Source: Bradyrhizobium sp. WBAH42
GTDB lineage: Bacteria; Pseudomonadota; Alphaproteobacteria; Rhizobiales; Xanthobacteraceae
NCBI RefSeq assembly: GCF_024585265.1
Contig: NZ_CP036533.1
Coordinates: 2,985,001 to 3,049,000, forward strand
DNA length: 64,000 nucleotides
Reading direction: 5' to 3'
Positions 62,050-64,000 of this stretch are shown one piece after another. The notes beneath the pieces are model-generated. The model was not told the DNA's origin and made no database searches. It saw nothing but the letters and a program-made list of their open reading frames with translations. The position numbers and the translations under genes were made by a program. How positions within the stretch are numbered: the stretch's first letter is position 1; each line of letters opens with the position of its first letter.

Positions 62050-63405
62050 ATGGATATCTCGCCTAGCCATCTTCGCGCTGCCTATCGCAACGGCACGCTG
62101 AAGCCGTCAGACGTCGCCGCGCACGTGCTGTCGCGCCTGACTGATGCCGACCAGAGCGGTGTCTGGATATCGACGGGAAGGCCCGAGAGCGTCATGGCCG
62201 CGGCGCGCGCGATCGATGCCCGCGTCGGCGAGATCGATGAGCTACCGCTCTATGGGCTCGTATTCTCGGTCAAGGACTGCATCGATGTCGCAGGCGAGCA
62301 GACGACGTCGGCCTGTCCGGAATTCGCCTATGTGGCGGAGGATACGAGCCCCGTGGTGGCTGACGCGATTGCAGCCGGTGCGATTTATGTCGGCAAGACC
62401 AACATGGACCAGTTCGCGACCGGGCTCGTCGGCGTCCGCTCGCCCTACGGCATCGCCCGGAATCCATACAACGCAGACTACATTCCCGGCGGCTCCAGCT
62501 CGGGCGCGGCGGTGTCGGTCGCCACCGGCACGTCGTCGTTCGCGTTCGGCACCGACACCGGCGGGTCGGGCAGGGTGCCTGCGTCCTATTGCGGCGTGAC
62601 CGGCTTCAAGCCGGCGCCGGGCGCGTTCAGCCAGCGCGGGATGGTGTATGCGTGCCGGAGCTTCGACACCATCTCGCTCTACACCCGCGATCCCGCCGAC
62701 GGCTATGATGTCTATCGCGTGCTGGCGCGGCGCGATCCCGCGGACGGCTTTTCGCAGCTGGAGTTCGCCGGCTGGACAGAGCAGGCGTCCCCGGCGCGGC
62801 CGCTGAAGATCGCAACGCCGCGCCTCGATCAGCTCAAGTTCTTCGGCAATCCAGAGACGGAGAGGCTGTTCGGCGACGCGCTGCACCGGCTGCGCCGACT
62901 CGACCTGCCGGTCGTGCCGGTGGATTTCTCGCCATTCACCTCGATCAACGATCTGATGTTCTTCGGGCCGTTTCTAGCGGAGCGTGATGTTTCTGTCGGC
63001 GCCTTTCTCGACGCCCATCCCGATGCAGGGGTCAAGATCGTGCGCGATCTCGTTCTCGGCAGCCGGAAGTTCTCGGCCGCCGATGCCTACCGCGCGTTCT
63101 ACGAAGTCAAGGACGTCCAGCGTCAGCTTCGCGGCTTCTGGGAAGCTCACGATGCGCTGGTGGTGCCGACGGTCGGCACCGTCCTCAGCATTGATGAAGT
63201 TGCGCGCGATCCGCTGACGGCCAATTTCAACAACGGCTACTACACCAACTACGCCAATCCGCTCGGGCTCGCCGCGATTGCGGTGCCGAATGCGATGACC
63301 GGGGCCGGCGTGCCCTATGGAGTCACGTTCCTGGCGCCGGCGGGGCGGGAGCGCCTGCTCGCTGACCTCGCTTGTGCGTTCACGGCTGCGGCGGCCGTGC
63401 GTTGA
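62050..63405 (+). CDS. Amidase signature enzyme, allophanate-hydrolase-like
   Basis: This 451-residue amidase has catalytic Lys75 (SVKD), cis-Ser149 (PGGSSSGAAVSV) and nucleophile Ser173 (GTDTGGSGRVPASY). DQFATGLVGVRSPYG and MVYACRSFDTISLY match allophanate hydrolases (AtzF/DUR1,2 amidase domain) better than generic amidases, though the C-terminal allophanate domain is absent. It may release ammonia from a carbamoyl compound, fitting with the deacylase and importer upstream. Starts at ATG 62050. Confidence 0.86.
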   Translation: MDISPSHLRAAYRNGTLKPSDVAAHVLSRLTDADQSGVWISTGRPESVMAAARAIDARVGEIDELPLYGLVFSVKDCIDVAGEQTTSACPEFAYVAEDTSPVVADAIAAGAIYVGKTNMDQFATGLVGVRSPYGIARNPYNADYIPGGSSSGAAVSVATGTSSFAFGTDTGGSGRVPASYCGVTGFKPAPGAFSQRGMVYACRSFDTISLYTRDPADGYDVYRVLARRDPADGFSQLEFAGWTEQASPARPLKIATPRLDQLKFFGNPETERLFGDALHRLRRLDLPVVPVDFSPFTSINDLMFFGPFLAERDVSVGAFLDAHPDAGVKIVRDLVLGSRKFSAADAYRAFYEVKDVQRQLRGFWEAHDALVVPTVGTVLSIDEVARDPLTANFNNGYYTNYANPLGLAAIAVPNAMTGAGVPYGVTFLAPAGRERLLADLACAFTAAAAVR

Positions 63406-63477
63406 GCGGTCGCACCGCGTTGCAATCGGATGCGATACCTCCTAGCCTTCGAGCCGTCACTCGAAGGGAGACTGGTC

Positions 63478-64000
63478 GTGGGGCGGGGCCATGCGCATGA
63501 AGTCGCCGATCCGGGTGAGCCCTGTGCGGAAGTGCAAGGCGCCGGAACGGGTCGCTATGTGCTGAAGGCGCTGGACAAGTCTGATCTGGACCTGGTGATG
63601 CGGACCGGCAGGTTGGCGACTTACCAGAACCGCGAACATCTGCTGCGCGAAGGCGAGCCGGCGAACGGCATCCACGTCATTTTGAGCGGAATCGTCGAAA
63701 GCACCCATGCCGGCACGCAAGGTCGCGAGCTGATGCTGGCGACATGGGAAGCCGGCGACTTCGTCGGCGCCCCCTACATTCTCGGCAATCACCGCCATAG
63801 CTGGTCGGCGCGCGCGCTCGGCCGGGTCGAAGCTTTGCATCTCGACCAGGATGCCATCCGCCGCCTGATCGCACAGTCGCCCTCGTTCGCAGTCGCGCTG
63901 ATCGAATGTCTCGGCTTCAAGGGCGAGACCTATTCGATGCTGGCGCAGACGCTGGCTGGGCAGAAGGCTGCGGAACGATTGGTGCTGCTGTTGGTGAAGC
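63478..64000 (+). CDS. Crp/Fnr family transcriptional regulator (incomplete at window end)
   Basis: The frame is open to the window end. The cyclic-nucleotide-binding-type domain is visible: TYQNREHLLREGEPANGIHV, ILSGIVESTHAGTQGRELML, WEAGDFVGAPYIL. The start of the HTH region (AGQKAAERLVLLLVK) is cut at 64000. The GTG at 63478 is preceded by GGGAG; an in-frame ATG at 63430 is an alternative. No Cys cluster for an FNR-type iron-sulfur centre is seen in the N-terminal part. It may control the operon to its left. Confidence 0.78.
   Translation, partial: MGRGHAHEVADPGEPCAEVQGAGTGRYVLKALDKSDLDLVMRTGRLATYQNREHLLREGEPANGIHVILSGIVESTHAGTQGRELMLATWEAGDFVGAPYILGNHRHSWSARALGRVEALHLDQDAIRRLIAQSPSFAVALIECLGFKGETYSMLAQTLAGQKAAERLVLLLVK

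Noticed and set aside
62050..63405. Amidase as GatA of the tRNA amidotransferase
   Set aside because: No gatB or gatC is nearby, and the motifs fit the allophanate-hydrolase branch better.

Overview
The window is chromosomal DNA of a GC-rich alphaproteobacterium. A Bradyrhizobium-like member of the Nitrobacteraceae fits best. The reasons are an Irr-type iron box in front of bacterioferritin, a THI-box (TPP riboswitch) thiamine operon, phosphatidylserine decarboxylase next to a PmtA-like methyltransferase, numerous DUF proteins typical of this group (DUF2277, DUF4403, DUF899, DUF2147), and dense palindromic intergenic repeats. I could not run any search, so the genus is an inference. No rRNA, tRNA, CRISPR array, transposase or prophage was seen.

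Layout. 1-5.4 kb: the start of a GlsB-type membrane protein gene, a CoxE-like VWA protein, two sulfurtransferases, a Pro/Ala-rich membrane protein and an L,D-transpeptidase. 5.4-11.2 kb: a D-2-hydroxyacid dehydrogenase, the ABC-F factor EttA, an MltB-type lytic transglycosylase and several small exported proteins. 11.2-12.3 kb: an iron-storage pair (bfd, bfr), each preceded by an Irr-like box. 12.3-24.7 kb: small enzymes and exported proteins (PPOX flavoprotein, YjbR, alpha/beta hydrolase, collagen-like protein, Fis-type DNA-binding protein, SDR, J-domain protein, RidA, two GST-fold proteins), two damaged genes (a VOC protein and a uracil-DNA glycosylase) and an AT-richer orphan DUF6602-type gene. 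24.7-29.7 kb: thiO-thiS-thiG-thiE-thiC read leftwards from a TPP riboswitch. 29.9-34.5 kb: an SLT lytic transglycosylase, an OmpR/EnvZ-type two-component pair and a PRC-barrel protein. 34.6-39.1 kb: a polyamine-type ABC importer. 39.5-46.3 kb: a DUF4403 protein, a regulator/propeller/DUF899 module, dienelactone hydrolase, cytochrome c and a second L,D-transpeptidase. 46.5-52 kb: a lipid-related neighbourhood (glycosyltransferase, PmtA-like methyltransferase, polytopic membrane protein, class III aminotransferase, phosphatidylserine decarboxylase). 52-57.9 kb: a probably truncated NUDIX gene, a FecR-domain protein, two divergent DUF2147 paralogues and an extensin-like lipoprotein. 58-64 kb: a histidine phosphatase, then a putative sigma-54-driven operon of M20 deacylase, ABC permease, ABC binding protein and amidase, followed by a Crp-family regulator cut by the window edge.

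Themes. Cell-envelope upkeep is prominent: two L,D-transpeptidases, two lytic transglycosylases, an extensin-like protein and many small exported proteins. Most of the longer intergenic gaps are filled by palindromic repeats of about ten sequence families. Two of these repeats supply the stop codon of a neighbouring gene. The least explained items are the orphan DUF6602 gene, the wHTH/propeller/DUF899 module, the lipid neighbourhood and the ABC operon without an ATPase.
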